DNA from: Microbacterium sp. SZ1
GTDB lineage: Bacteria > Actinomycetota > Actinomycetes > Actinomycetales > Microbacteriaceae
NCBI RefSeq assembly: GCF_002362255.1
Contig: NZ_LPVV01000007.1
Location: 1-64,000 of the forward strand
Length of the DNA: 64,000 bases
Direction of reading: 5' to 3'
Below the pieces are notes generated by a model that saw only the letters and a program-made list of their open reading frames with translations, did no database searches and was not told the DNA's origin. Numbering within the stretch: the stretch's first letter is position 1; every line of letters starts with the position of its first letter. This document shows positions 1-9,582 of this stretch, one piece after another. Both the position numbers and the translations under genes were made by a program.

Positions 1-1672
1 CGCGTCGGGACTCGTCGAAGGATCCGACGACCTCGATTCGAACCTCACCTGGGTCATCTCGAACGAGAAGGATGCCGCGGACGGCCTCGCCGACGGCACC
101 TATCAGGCCGTGATCACGATCCCCGCGGATTTCTCGGCCGCCGCGACCTCGGCCGGCCAGGCGATCTCCGACGGCGGCGGCCCGGCCGAGCAGGCCACCA
201 TCCGGGTCACCACGCCCGACGACGGCCTTGTGGCGGACGACCTCATCACGAGCCAGATCGCGAACGTCGCCGCGTCGAGCATGGGCACCATGCTGTCGGA
301 GGCGACGACCGACAACATCCTCGTCGGCTTCACCACGATCGGCGACCAGATCGGCGATGCCGCAGACGGCGCCGCCCAGCTCGCCACAGGAGCTCGGGAT
401 GCCGCGACCGGCGCAGCTGCGATACCCGACGGCGCGACGCAGCTCGCATCCGGCGCGACGCAGCTCGGGTCGGGAGCGACGACGCTCGCGTCCGGACTCG
501 ACACGCTCACGACGAAGACTCGGGAAGCGGCAGCCGGAGCCGCGACCATCGGGCAGGGACTGACGGTCGGGGCGCAGGAGCTGCAGACGAACGGCCTGAT
601 CCCGTCGGACCTCAGGGGCAACGCCTCGAGCGTGGCCACGGGCGTGCGGGAACTCGCGAATCAGTGCGACCCTCTGCTCTCCGGAGCCGACTACTGCAAC
701 ACCCTGACCCGCCTCGCGCTGCAGGCGGAAGGCACGTCTGCCGGTCTGACCCAGGTGAACACGCAGGGAACGTCGACGCTCGTCAGCCAGCTCAGTCAGG
801 CAGGAGCGGGCGCCTCGCAGCTCGCCAGCGGCCTCACGCAGCTCGCCAACGAAGGCCTCGTGCAGTCGGCCACCGGGGCGCGCACCCTTGCGACCGGGGC
901 CGACCAGCTGTCTACCGGCGCGACCGAGCTCGCCACGGGTGCGACCGAGCTCGCGACGGGCCTCGACGGTCTTGCCACCGGTACCGGCGACCTCGCCGGA
1001 GGGCTGCGCACCGCCTCCGACTCGCTGCCGTCGTTCAGCGACGCCGAGTCCACATCGCTCGCCTCGGTGATCGCCGACCCGGTGGCCGCCCAGGGCGCCG
1101 GTGACACGATCTTCGGACCGACGGCGATCCCGCTGCTGACCGCCGTCGTGCTGTGGTTCGGCGCACTGGCGTCGTTCCTCGTGCTGCGGCCGCACAGCCC
1201 TCGCACCCTCACGTCGCGTCGCTCCTCGGCGGGGCTCGCGCTTCGTGCGTTCGCCCCGGCGGCGGCGATCGGCGCGGGTCAGGGCGTGCTCGTGTCGCTC
1301 ATCGTTCAGATCGTGGCCGGGTACGACGCCGCGACCTGGTGGGCGTTCGCCGGCATGGCCGTGCTCTCCGGGGTCGCCTTCGGCGCGGTGAACCAGGCGC
1401 TCGTGGCGGTCTTCGGCGGCGTCGGCCGGTGGGCCGCCGCGCTCGTGGGCGTGCTCGCCATCGCCACAGGGATCGTGTCGACCGTGCCCGAGTGGCTCGC
1501 GGCGGTCGGGGCGGCGCTGCCGACGGCATCCGCCTTCTCCGGTCTGATCTCTGCGAACGGAGCGGCCGCCGCCGCGCTCGTCGTGTGGGGCGTGCTCGCA
1601 CTGGTGGCGACGACGCTCGCCGTGACGCTCCGGCGCACGACCTCGGCGAAGGCGGCCCTCGCGACCGCGTGA
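1..1672 (+). CDS. YhgE/Pip-type membrane protein, 3' part only
   Basis: The reading frame is open from base 2, so the gene starts outside the window and only the C-terminal ~556 residues are visible. The middle consists of many short repeats of the form A-x-x-L-x-x-G-A (TQLASGATQLGSGATTLASG and similar), the coiled-coil-like hydrophobic repeats typical of the YhgE/Pip family. After about residue 385 of the visible part come several membrane segments (for example ALASFLVL and neighbours, then an alanine-rich block at the end). This fits the ABC-2-like membrane domain that closes YhgE/Pip proteins. Family members are surface or export-related membrane proteins; the true role here is unknown. 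It is followed by convergent galE with only about 35 bp between. Confidence 0.75.
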   Translation, partial: ASGLVEGSDDLDSNLTWVISNEKDAADGLADGTYQAVITIPADFSAAATSAGQAISDGGGPAEQATIRVTTPDDGLVADDLITSQIANVAASSMGTMLSEATTDNILVGFTTIGDQIGDAADGAAQLATGARDAATGAAAIPDGATQLASGATQLGSGATTLASGLDTLTTKTREAAAGAATIGQGLTVGAQELQTNGLIPSDLRGNASSVATGVRELANQCDPLLSGADYCNTLTRLALQAEGTSAGLTQVNTQGTSTLVSQLSQAGAGASQLASGLTQLANEGLVQSATGARTLATGADQLSTGATELATGATELATGLDGLATGTGDLAGGLRTASDSLPSFSDAESTSLASVIADPVAAQGAGDTIFGPTAIPLLTAVVLWFGALASFLVLRPHSPRTLTSRRSSAGLALRAFAPAAAIGAGQGVLVSLIVQIVAGYDAATWWAFAGMAVLSGVAFGAVNQALVAVFGGVGRWAAALVGVLAIATGIVSTVPEWLAAVGAALPTASAFSGLISANGAAAAALVVWGVLALVATTLAVTLRRTTSAKAALATA

Positions 1673-1706
1673 TCTCCTGCGAGGCCCCGATCATCCGGGC
1701 GACGAC

Positions 1707-2684
1707 TCACATCGCGCGTCGGCGAGCCTCCCAGCCCGTGCGCACCATGTCGTCGACCGAGTAGCGCATCGTCCAGTCGAGGTCGCGGGCGGCGAGCTCG
1801 CCGGTCGCGACGATGCGGTCGGGGTCTCCCGCGCGGCGAGGTCCGATCTCGGGGGTGAACTCGATGCCGGTCACGCGCGCGACGGCATCCATGATCTGCT
1901 TGACGCTGAGTCCGTCGCCCGAACCGAGGTTGTACGCGGGCTCGACCGGCTCACCCGCGGCGAGGCGCTTCGCTGCGGCGACGTGCGCGGCGGCGATGTC
2001 GCCCACGTGCACGTAGTCGCGCACGTTCGTGCCGTCGGGGGTGTCGTAGTCGTCGCCGTTGATGCGCGGAGTCTCGCCGGCGATGAGCTTCTCGAACACG
2101 ATGGGGAAGAGGTTGTGCGGGCTCACGTCGTAGACGGTCGGGTCGGCCGACCCGACGACGTTGAAGTAGCGCAGAGAGGTGTGCCGCAGCGGCGCGTCGG
2201 AGTCGGCGGTCGCGACCGCCTGATCGCGCAGCAGCCACTCGCCGATGAGCTTGGACTCGCCGTAGGGGCTCGCCGGCTTCTTCTCGGTGCTCTCCACGAC
2301 GAGCGGCACATCGGGCGTGCCGAACACGGCGGCCGACGACGAGAACACGATGTTCTGCACACCCGCAGCCTGCATCGCCTCGAGGATCACGCGGGTGCCC
2401 TCGACGTTCTGCGCGTAGGTGTGCAGGGGGCGCTGCACCGAGACGCCCGCGTATTTGAAGCCCGCGACGTGGATGACGCCCTCGGCGCCGTGCTCGCGGA
2501 GAGCGCGCTCGACGAGCTCGCGGTCGAGGATCGAGCCCCGTACGAACGGCACTCCCTCTGGCACGAACGAGGCCACACCGCTGGAGAGGTCGTCGATCAC
2601 GACGGGGGAGAGCCCGGCATCCGCGAGTGCGCGGACGACGTGGGCTCCGATGTAGCCGGCTCCGCCGGTGACGATCCAGGACAT
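1707..2684 (-). CDS. galE: UDP-glucose 4-epimerase GalE
   Basis: Interconverts UDP-galactose and UDP-glucose, the last step of the Leloir pathway, in the cytoplasm. The 325-residue product has the Rossmann NAD-binding motif TGGAGYIG at residues 6-13 and the SDR catalytic pair Y141/K145 (PYGESK) with serines at 116-118. The ATG at 2684 is chosen because the NAD motif begins right after it and an AGGAGAGGAAG Shine-Dalgarno lies just upstream; the frame stays open further up but that extension is arginine-rich and reads through galK. It is the last gene of galT-galK-galE, about 50 bp after galK. Confidence 0.95.
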   Translation of the reverse strand: MSWIVTGGAGYIGAHVVRALADAGLSPVVIDDLSSGVASFVPEGVPFVRGSILDRELVERALREHGAEGVIHVAGFKYAGVSVQRPLHTYAQNVEGTRVILEAMQAAGVQNIVFSSSAAVFGTPDVPLVVESTEKKPASPYGESKLIGEWLLRDQAVATADSDAPLRHTSLRYFNVVGSADPTVYDVSPHNLFPIVFEKLIAGETPRINGDDYDTPDGTNVRDYVHVGDIAAAHVAAAKRLAAGEPVEPAYNLGSGDGLSVKQIMDAVARVTGIEFTPEIGPRRAGDPDRIVATGELAARDLDWTMRYSVDDMVRTGWEARRRAM

Positions 2685-2734
2685 GTCTTCCTCTCCTGCC
2701 GCGGTCGAGGCGGCCCGCTTCGATTCTGCCAGGG

Positions 2735-3930
<1,196 letters not shown>

Positions 3931-3934
<4 letters not shown>

Positions 3935-5115
3935 GCGGACACCTCCTCGATGCTCTCGATCGCCGCACGCAGCCGCGCGGCGCCCTGCTCGGGCGTCACC
4001 TCGGCGGCCCACGCCCACATCGCCGCCTCGGAGCCGGCGAGGAACTTGAGCTTGTCGGCCGCCCGACGCGGACTCGTCAGCTGCAGGTGCAGACGCACGG
4101 ACTCACGGCCGGTGTGCACCGGAGCCTGATGCCAGGCGGCGATGTACGGGGTGGGCGAGTCGTAGAGCGCGTCGACGCCGCGGAGCAGCCGCAGATACAT
4201 CGGCGCGAGCTCGTCGCGCTGCTCGGGCGTCGTGGCGGCGAAGTCGGGCACGTGCTGGTGCGGCACGAGATGCACCTCGAGCGGCCAGCGCGCCGCGAAC
4301 GGGACGAAGGCGGTCCAGTGCTCGCCGCGCAGGACGACCCGCTCGGACTCGCGCTCGAAGGCGAGAATGCGGTCGAAGAGGTCGGGAGCGGTGCGGTCGA
4401 TCGTCTCGAGCAGGCGGGTCGTGCGCGGGGTCACATACGGGTACGCGTAGATCTGGCCGTGCGGGTGCGGCAGCGTCACGCCGATCGCCTCGCCGCGGTT
4501 CTCGAACGGGAACACCTGCTCCACGCCGGGCAGCGCCGACAGTGCGGCGGTGCGGTCGGCCCAGGCCTCGATCACGGTGCGGGCTCGCGTGACGGTCTGC
4601 GTGCCGAACGAGCCGGTGTGCTCGGGGCTGAAGCACACGACCTCGCATCGACCGACCGACGTGCGGGTGCGGCCGAGGCCGAGCGCGTCGAGGTCGTCGA
4701 GTCCGCGCGGCGGGTTGCTCGCGGCCGGTGCGGCGCCGACGGCCTCCGCGAGGGCGGGACCGAACGCCGGGGAGCGGTTCTCGAAGACCGCGACGTCGTA
4801 GCGCGAGGGCACCTCGGAGGGATTGGTGGGCGTCTGGGGTGCCAGCGGGTCGGCGTCGGCGCCCGGCATCATCACGCGGTTCTGCCGGTTGGCGGCGACA
4901 GTGATCCAGTCGCCCGTGAGCACGTCGAGGCGCATCGTCGCCGTGTCGCCGCGGGTATCGAGCGCGCGTGCGTCGATCGCGCGCTCCGGTCCGAGCTCGG
5001 TATCGGGATCGTCGAAGTAGATGAGCTCTCGACCGTCGGAGAGCGTGGTGGAGCGCTTCACGACACCGGCGGTCAGGGGCTCGGTTCGCAGGTCGGCGAC
5101 AGAGGGCGTGTTCAC
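3931..5115 (-). CDS. galT: galactose-1-phosphate uridylyltransferase GalT
   Basis: Transfers UMP from UDP-glucose to galactose 1-phosphate. The catalytic His-Pro-His is at residues 217-219 (LPHPHGQIYAYP). The product from the GTG at 5115 is 394 residues. That GTG is preferred over an in-frame ATG at 5154: a TTGACG / 18 bp / TACCAT promoter places the transcription start at or next to the GTG, so the mRNA is probably leaderless, and the ATG would lie upstream of the transcript. First gene of galTKE, divergent from a LacI-family gene; two operator-like palindromes cover the promoter and start. Confidence 0.9.
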
Positions 5116-5153
5116 GTGAACATGGTAGATCGAGGGCCGTGGTAACGTCAACA
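5109..5153 (-). promoter_or_regulatory. galTKE promoter with two LacI-type operators
   Basis: On the minus strand: -35 TTGACG (5151-5146), 18 bp spacer, -10 TACCAT (5127-5122), six bases, then the GTG of galT. A perfect 14-bp palindrome TGTTCACGTGAACA (5109-5122) covers the start point. A second site TGTTGACGTTACCA (minus strand, 5153-5140) matches it at 11 of 14 positions and covers the -35. Their centres are 31 bp apart, close to three helical turns. The adjacent LacI-family gene at 5184 is the obvious candidate repressor (inference). Confidence 0.7.
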
Positions 5154-5183
5154 TGGCTGGTTGGGCGGCGGAGGAGGAGCCGG

Positions 5184-6146
5184 ATGGGTCGCGTATCGAT
5201 GGCCGCGGTGGCGGCGCGCGCAGGCGTCTCGGGCCAGACGGTCTCGCGCGTGGTGAACGAGAGTCCCCGCGTCGACCCGGCCACGCGCGAGCGCGTGGAG
5301 CGGGCCATGGCCGAGCTCGGATATCGCCCGCACCGCGCGGCGCGGGCGCTGCGCACGGGTCGTTCGCAGACCATCGGCCTGGTCGTCACCACGCTGGCCA
5401 CGGTCGGCAACTCGCGCATGCTGCAGGCCACCGCGGACGCCGCCGCCGAACGCGGCTACGCGCTGACCCTCGTGACCGCCGCCGCGGGAGAAGTCGGCGA
5501 GGCGTTCGAGCGGCTCGCCGATCAGGGAGTCGACGGCGCGATCGTGCTCAACGAGGCCTCGGCTCTCCTGCCCGCTCAGCGGCCGAGCGGATTGCATCTC
5601 GTCGCGGTCGACGCGCCGGAGGAGTCCGACCTCGTCGTCGTGCACAGCGATCACGCCGGGGGAGCGGCCGCCGCGACGGCGCACCTCCTGGGGCTCGGAC
5701 ACTCCACCGTGCATCACCTCGCGGGTCCCGCCGACTCCTTCGCGGCATCCGAACGCGAGCACGGATGGCGGGAGACGCTGCAGGCGGCCGGCGCCGCGAT
5801 CCCCGACGTGGTGCGCGGGGACTGGTCGCCCGAGAGCGGCCATTCGGCCGCCGACGCGCTCGCCGCGGCATCCGCGGTCTTCTGCGCCAACGACCAGATG
5901 GCGCTCGGGCTGCTCCGAGCGCTGGCCGAGTCCGGACGCCGCGTGCCCGACGACGTGGCGGTGGTCGGCTTCGACGACGTGCCGGATGCCGCGAACTACC
6001 GCCCCCCGCTCACGACGATCCGCCAGGACTTCCCGGCGCTCGCGCATCGCGCCGTCGCGCTGCTCGTCGGCGACATCGAGGGCGAGGCGGTGGCGAGGGC
6101 GTCCGTCGTGCCGACGACGCTCGTCGAGCGGTCGAGCGCGCGCTGA
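5184..6146 (+). CDS. LacI-family transcriptional regulator, probable galactose repressor
   Basis: A 320-residue LacI/GalR protein: N-terminal HTH and hinge (MAAVAARAGVSGQTVSRVV, then LGYRPHRAARAL), followed by a periplasmic-binding-protein-like sensor domain ending in the usual VGFDDVPDAANYRPPLTTIRQD block. The ATG at 5184 is used because a GGAGGAGGAG site precedes it at normal distance and the HTH starts immediately; the open frame extends 15 codons upstream but only over promoter DNA. It is transcribed divergently from galTKE and the two palindromes at 5109-5153 lie between them, so it probably represses both directions in response to galactose or a derivative. Confidence 0.85.
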   Translation: MGRVSMAAVAARAGVSGQTVSRVVNESPRVDPATRERVERAMAELGYRPHRAARALRTGRSQTIGLVVTTLATVGNSRMLQATADAAAERGYALTLVTAAAGEVGEAFERLADQGVDGAIVLNEASALLPAQRPSGLHLVAVDAPEESDLVVVHSDHAGGAAAATAHLLGLGHSTVHHLAGPADSFAASEREHGWRETLQAAGAAIPDVVRGDWSPESGHSAADALAAASAVFCANDQMALGLLRALAESGRRVPDDVAVVGFDDVPDAANYRPPLTTIRQDFPALAHRAVALLVGDIEGEAVARASVVPTTLVERSSAR

Positions 6147-6202
6147 TACCTCCGGCGGCGGGACCAGTCGCAGCCTGATCACTTCGATCGCACCGCCGAC
6201 GA

Positions 6203-6253
6203 AAGCGCTTGCGTAACCCCCTGGCGCCATGCCATGATCTCGGAAAGCGTTTA
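6203..6253 (+). promoter_or_regulatory. promoter of the Gfo-DUF993 operon flanked by two LacI-type operators
   Basis: Two CpG-centred LacI-family half-palindromes, GAAAGCGCTTGC (centre 6206/6207) and GGAAAGCGTTTACC (centre 6248/6249), are 42 bp apart, four helical turns. Between them are a plausible -35 TTGCGT (6209-6214) and -10 CATGAT (6233-6238) with an 18-bp spacer. The downstream operator would sit on the transcription start. The LacI gene at 9583, in the same gene cluster, is the likely binder; it has no similar site of its own. Confidence 0.65.
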
Positions 6254-6301
6254 CCCACCGCGAGCGAGATCGCGACGGCATCGACAGGAACGGAACCACT
6301 G

Positions 6302-7465
6302 ATGGCACAGGCGACGACCCGCGAGATCGGGATCATCATGAACGGCGTCTCGGGGCGCATGGGCTACCGGCAGCACCTGGTGCGGTCGATCCTCGCGATC
6401 CGCGACGAGGGCGGCATCGAGCTGCCCGACGGATCGCGCGTCACGGTCAGGCCGCTCCTCGTCGGCCGCAGCGAGGCCAAGCTCGCCGAGCTCGCCGCGA
6501 AGCACGGCATCGACGATTACACGACCGATCTCGATGCCGCGCTCGCCGATCCGCAATGGGAGATCTACGCCGACTTCCTCGTGACCAAGGCCAGGGCGTC
6601 GGCGCTGCGCAAGGCCATCGCCGCCGGCAAGGCGATCTACACCGAGAAGCCCACCGCGGAGTCGCTCGAGGAGGCGATCGAGCTCGCGCGCCTCGCCGAC
6701 GAGGCCGGGGTGAAGACCGGCGTCGTGCACGACAAGCTCTACCTGCCCGGCCTGCAGAAGCTCAAGCGTCTGATCGACTCGGGTTTCTTCGGACGCATCC
6801 TCTCCGTCCGCGGCGAGTTCGGCTACTGGGTGTTCGAGGGCGACTGGCAGCCCGCCCAGCGTCCGAGCTGGAACTACCGCACCGAAGACGGCGGCGGCAT
6901 CATCGTCGATATGTTCCCGCACTGGAACTACGTGCTCGAGAACCTGTTCGGCGAGGTGAGGAGTGTGTACGCGCAGGCGGCGGTGCATATCTCCGACCGC
7001 TGGGACGAGAAGGGTGAGCACTACACGGCGACCGCCGAGGACGCGGCGTACGGCATCTTCGAGATCGAGGGCGGCATCATCGCCGAGATCAACTCCAGCT
7101 GGACCGTGCGGGTGAACCGCGACGAGCTCGTGGAGTTCCAGGTCGACGGCACGCACGGGTCTGCGGTCGTCGGACTGTTCGGCGCGAAGATCCAGCCCCG
7201 GAACGCCACTCCGAAGCCGGTGTGGAACCCCGACCTCGAAGACGGCCACGACTACGACGCCGACTGGCAGCAGGTGCCGACCAACGACGTGTTCCTCAAC
7301 GGATTCCGCCAGCAGTGGCAGGAGTACCTGGTCTCGTACGTCGAGGGCACGACGTACCCGTTCGATCTGCTCTCGGGCGCCCGCGGCGTACAGTTCGCCG
7401 AGGCCGGCCTCACCTCCTCGGCCGAGGGGCGCAAGATCGCCCTCGAGCCGCTGACGCTGCGATGA
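6302..7465 (+). CDS. Gfo/Idh/MocA-family oxidoreductase
   Basis: Predicted NAD(P)-dependent sugar or polyol dehydrogenase of 387 residues. An N-terminal Rossmann segment (GIIMNGVSGRMG, 10-21) is followed by the family's EKP motif (YTEKP, E115-K116-P117; the lysine is catalytic in this family) and a C-terminal substrate domain. The ATG at 6302 is preceded by AGGAACGG; the frame is open further upstream but that stretch holds the operators and promoter. It opens a tightly overlapping operon (ATGA junctions) with a DUF993 protein and a sugar-phosphate isomerase, so it probably oxidises the pathway's sugar substrate; the substrate cannot be read from sequence. Confidence 0.85.
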   Translation: MAQATTREIGIIMNGVSGRMGYRQHLVRSILAIRDEGGIELPDGSRVTVRPLLVGRSEAKLAELAAKHGIDDYTTDLDAALADPQWEIYADFLVTKARASALRKAIAAGKAIYTEKPTAESLEEAIELARLADEAGVKTGVVHDKLYLPGLQKLKRLIDSGFFGRILSVRGEFGYWVFEGDWQPAQRPSWNYRTEDGGGIIVDMFPHWNYVLENLFGEVRSVYAQAAVHISDRWDEKGEHYTATAEDAAYGIFEIEGGIIAEINSSWTVRVNRDELVEFQVDGTHGSAVVGLFGAKIQPRNATPKPVWNPDLEDGHDYDADWQQVPTNDVFLNGFRQQWQEYLVSYVEGTTYPFDLLSGARGVQFAEAGLTSSAEGRKIALEPLTLR

Positions 7466-8664
7466 GCGGGCTCCGACTGCTCGCGCCCGACGGGTCGCTG
7501 TCCGACGTCGAGCTGCACGACGGCGCCGGCTACACACGCCCTACGGCCCCGCTGCAGAGCCGCGTCGCCTACGCCGCCGCACACGTCGTGCCGAAGGCGC
7601 ACGCCGACAACACGCCGGGCCGGCCCGCCGACATCGACTGGGACGCCACGCTCGCGTTCCGCCGCAACGTGTACTCGTGGGGACTCGGCGTCGCCGACGC
7701 CATGGACACCGCGCAGCGCAACATGGGCCTCGACCCGGCCGCCGTGCGCGAACTGATCGCCCGCAGCGCCGAGGTCGCCCGCGAGGAGGGCGGCTCCGTC
7801 GTGGTCGGGGTCAACACCGACCACGTCGACGAGCACCGCATCCCCCTCGACCGCGTGATCGACGCGTACAAGCAGCAGCTGCACTTCACGGAAGAGCAGG
7901 GTGCCGGCCCGGTGCTCATGGCCTCCCGTCATGTGGCGAGGGCGGCGGCGGATGCCGACGACTACCGCCGCGTGTACCGCGAGGTGCTGGCGAGCGCGAC
8001 CGTGCCGGTCGTGCTGCACTGGCTCGGGCCGGCCTTCGATCCGGAGCTGGAGGGCTACTTCGGCGCGAGCGACTGGCAGACGGCATCCTCCGTGCTGCTC
8101 GACATCATCGGCGAGCACCCCGACAAGGTCGCGGGCGTCAAGATGAGCCTGCTGAACGCGGAATCCGAGGTCTCGGTGCGCGAGCGGCTGCCCGAGGGCG
8201 TGCGCATGTTCACGGGCGACGACTTCAACTACGTCGGCCTCATCGGGGGCGACCGGTCGTCGAGCGAGCGGAGCGAGACGAACCGCACCCACTCCGACGC
8301 CCTGCTCGGCGCGTTCGCAGCGATCACGCCGGTCGCGTCGGCGGCGATCCAGGCGTTGGACGCCGGAGATCCGCAGCGCTACCTCGACATCCTCGGCCCG
8401 ACCGAGGAGCTCAGCAGGCAGGTGTTCGCCGCGCCCACGTTCTACTACAAGACGGGTGTCGCGTTCCTCGCGTGGCTGAACGGGCATCAGCCCGCGTTCC
8501 AGATGGTCGGTGGCCTGCACTCCGCGCGCAGCCTCCCGCACCTCAGCCGCATCGTCGAGCTCGCCAACAGCTCCCTCGCACTCGAGGACCCGGAGCTCGC
8601 CCGGGAGCGCTGGCACGGGATGCTGCGCCTGAACGGCTTCGACCTCGGGAAGGCCCGCGCATGA
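7462..8664 (+). CDS. DUF993 family protein (dihydrodipicolinate-synthase-like TIM barrel)
   Basis: A 400-residue protein of the DUF993 family, annotated elsewhere as distantly related to dihydrodipicolinate synthase. Seen: a barrel-like succession with VPVVLHWLGP (181-190) and KVAGVKMSLL (222-231); K227 is a plausible Schiff-base lysine by analogy with class I aldolases. It starts at an ATG overlapping the stop of the oxidoreductase (ATGA) and ends overlapping the isomerase the same way. Residues 265-275 (RSSSERSETNR) are encoded by a palindromic repeat that also occurs intergenically (see 8254-8286), so the gene carries an in-frame insertion. An aldolase-type cleavage role is inference. Confidence 0.8.
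   Translation: MSGLRLLAPDGSLSDVELHDGAGYTRPTAPLQSRVAYAAAHVVPKAHADNTPGRPADIDWDATLAFRRNVYSWGLGVADAMDTAQRNMGLDPAAVRELIARSAEVAREEGGSVVVGVNTDHVDEHRIPLDRVIDAYKQQLHFTEEQGAGPVLMASRHVARAAADADDYRRVYREVLASATVPVVLHWLGPAFDPELEGYFGASDWQTASSVLLDIIGEHPDKVAGVKMSLLNAESEVSVRERLPEGVRMFTGDDFNYVGLIGGDRSSSERSETNRTHSDALLGAFAAITPVASAAIQALDAGDPQRYLDILGPTEELSRQVFAAPTFYYKTGVAFLAWLNGHQPAFQMVGGLHSARSLPHLSRIVELANSSLALEDPELARERWHGMLRLNGFDLGKARA
8254..8286 (+). repeat. palindromic repeat element inside the DUF993 gene
   Basis: The bases match the intergenic element seen at 11812, 42441 (reversed) and 44802: core GGTCGTCGAGCGAGCG directly followed by GAGCGAGACGAACCGC. It is in frame and codes for RSSSERSETNR between IGGD and THSDALLG. 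Confidence 0.75.
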
Positions 8665-9524
8665 GCGTCGACCCGCGGCTCAGCATCAACCAGGCGACCA
8701 TCAAGCACGCCGATCTCGCGACCGCCCTGCGCGTGACGGTCGCCGCCGGCATCCAGGCCATCGGCCTCTGGCGGGAGCCCGTGAACGACGTCGGCCTCGA
8801 CGTGGCCGCGCGCATGCTCGCCGACTCCGGGCTGCGCTTCACGACGCACTGCCGCGGTGGGTTCTTCACGCTCCCCGACGGACCGGAGCGCGTGGCGGCG
8901 CTCGACGACAACCGTCGCGCGATCGAGGAGACGGCGACGCTCGCGGCGGCCGGCGCCGAGGGGTCGACGGCCGTGCTCGTCCTGGTGGCCGGCGGACTTC
9001 CGGAAGGCTCCCGCGACCTGCTCGGGGCGCGGGAGCGCGTCCGCGACGCACTCGGGGCGCTGGCGCCGGATGCCGAGGCGGCGGGCGTCACGCTGGCGAT
9101 CGAGCCGCTGCATCCGATGTTCGCGTCCGACCGCGCGGTCGTCTCGACGCTGGGGCAGGCTCTCGACCTCGCCGCCGACTTCGACCCGCACGTCGTCGGG
9201 GCTGCGGTCGACACGTTCCACATCTGGTGGGACCCGCAGGTGCTCGACCAGATCGCCCGCGCCGGGCGGGAGGGTCGCATCGCGACCTACCAGGTGTGCG
9301 ACTGGAAGACGCCGCTGCCGGCCGACGTGCTGCTGTCGCGGCACTATCCGGGCGACGGAGTCGTCGACTTCGGGTCGCTCACCCGCGCCGTCGTCGACGC
9401 CGGGTACGACCGCGACATCGAGGTCGAGATCTTCCACGCCGACGTGTGGGCCGACGACCCCGCGCGAGTCGTGCGGCGCACGGCGGAGTCGTTCGGCGCC
9501 GCGGTGTCGCCGCACCTGCCGTGA
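8661..9524 (+). CDS. sugar phosphate isomerase/epimerase family protein
   Basis: Xylose-isomerase-like TIM-barrel protein of 287 residues. Metal and substrate residues typical of the family are visible: E148 in LAIEPLHP, D184 and H187 in VDTFHIWWDP, and E256 in EVEIFH. Its ATG overlaps the DUF993 stop (ATGA), so it is translated from the same message. In context it would epimerise or isomerise the oxidised sugar made by the Gfo/Idh/MocA enzyme before cleavage by the DUF993 protein; that order is inference. Family assignment is firm, substrate is not. Confidence 0.82.
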   Translation: MSVDPRLSINQATIKHADLATALRVTVAAGIQAIGLWREPVNDVGLDVAARMLADSGLRFTTHCRGGFFTLPDGPERVAALDDNRRAIEETATLAAAGAEGSTAVLVLVAGGLPEGSRDLLGARERVRDALGALAPDAEAAGVTLAIEPLHPMFASDRAVVSTLGQALDLAADFDPHVVGAAVDTFHIWWDPQVLDQIARAGREGRIATYQVCDWKTPLPADVLLSRHYPGDGVVDFGSLTRAVVDAGYDRDIEVEIFHADVWADDPARVVRRTAESFGAAVSPHLP

Positions 9525-9570
9525 CCGGGGTGGGGTCGGATGGGCCGAACGTCGCGGCCGGCCCGACCAC

Positions 9571-9576
9571 TAGGCT
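9571..9576 (+). promoter_or_regulatory. -10 box TAGGCT of leaderless lacI-glxK transcript
   Basis: TAGGCT is followed by six bases (CGGGGC) and then the ATG at 9583, with no Shine-Dalgarno. This is the leaderless layout common in actinobacteria, and it gives lacI-glxK its own promoter. Confidence 0.6.
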
Positions 9577-9582
9577 CGGGGC

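Noticed and set aside
5115-5154. In-frame ATG at 5154 as the galT start
   Set aside because: It lies upstream of the -10 box and inside the operators; the extra 13 residues are not galT-like and no Shine-Dalgarno precedes it.
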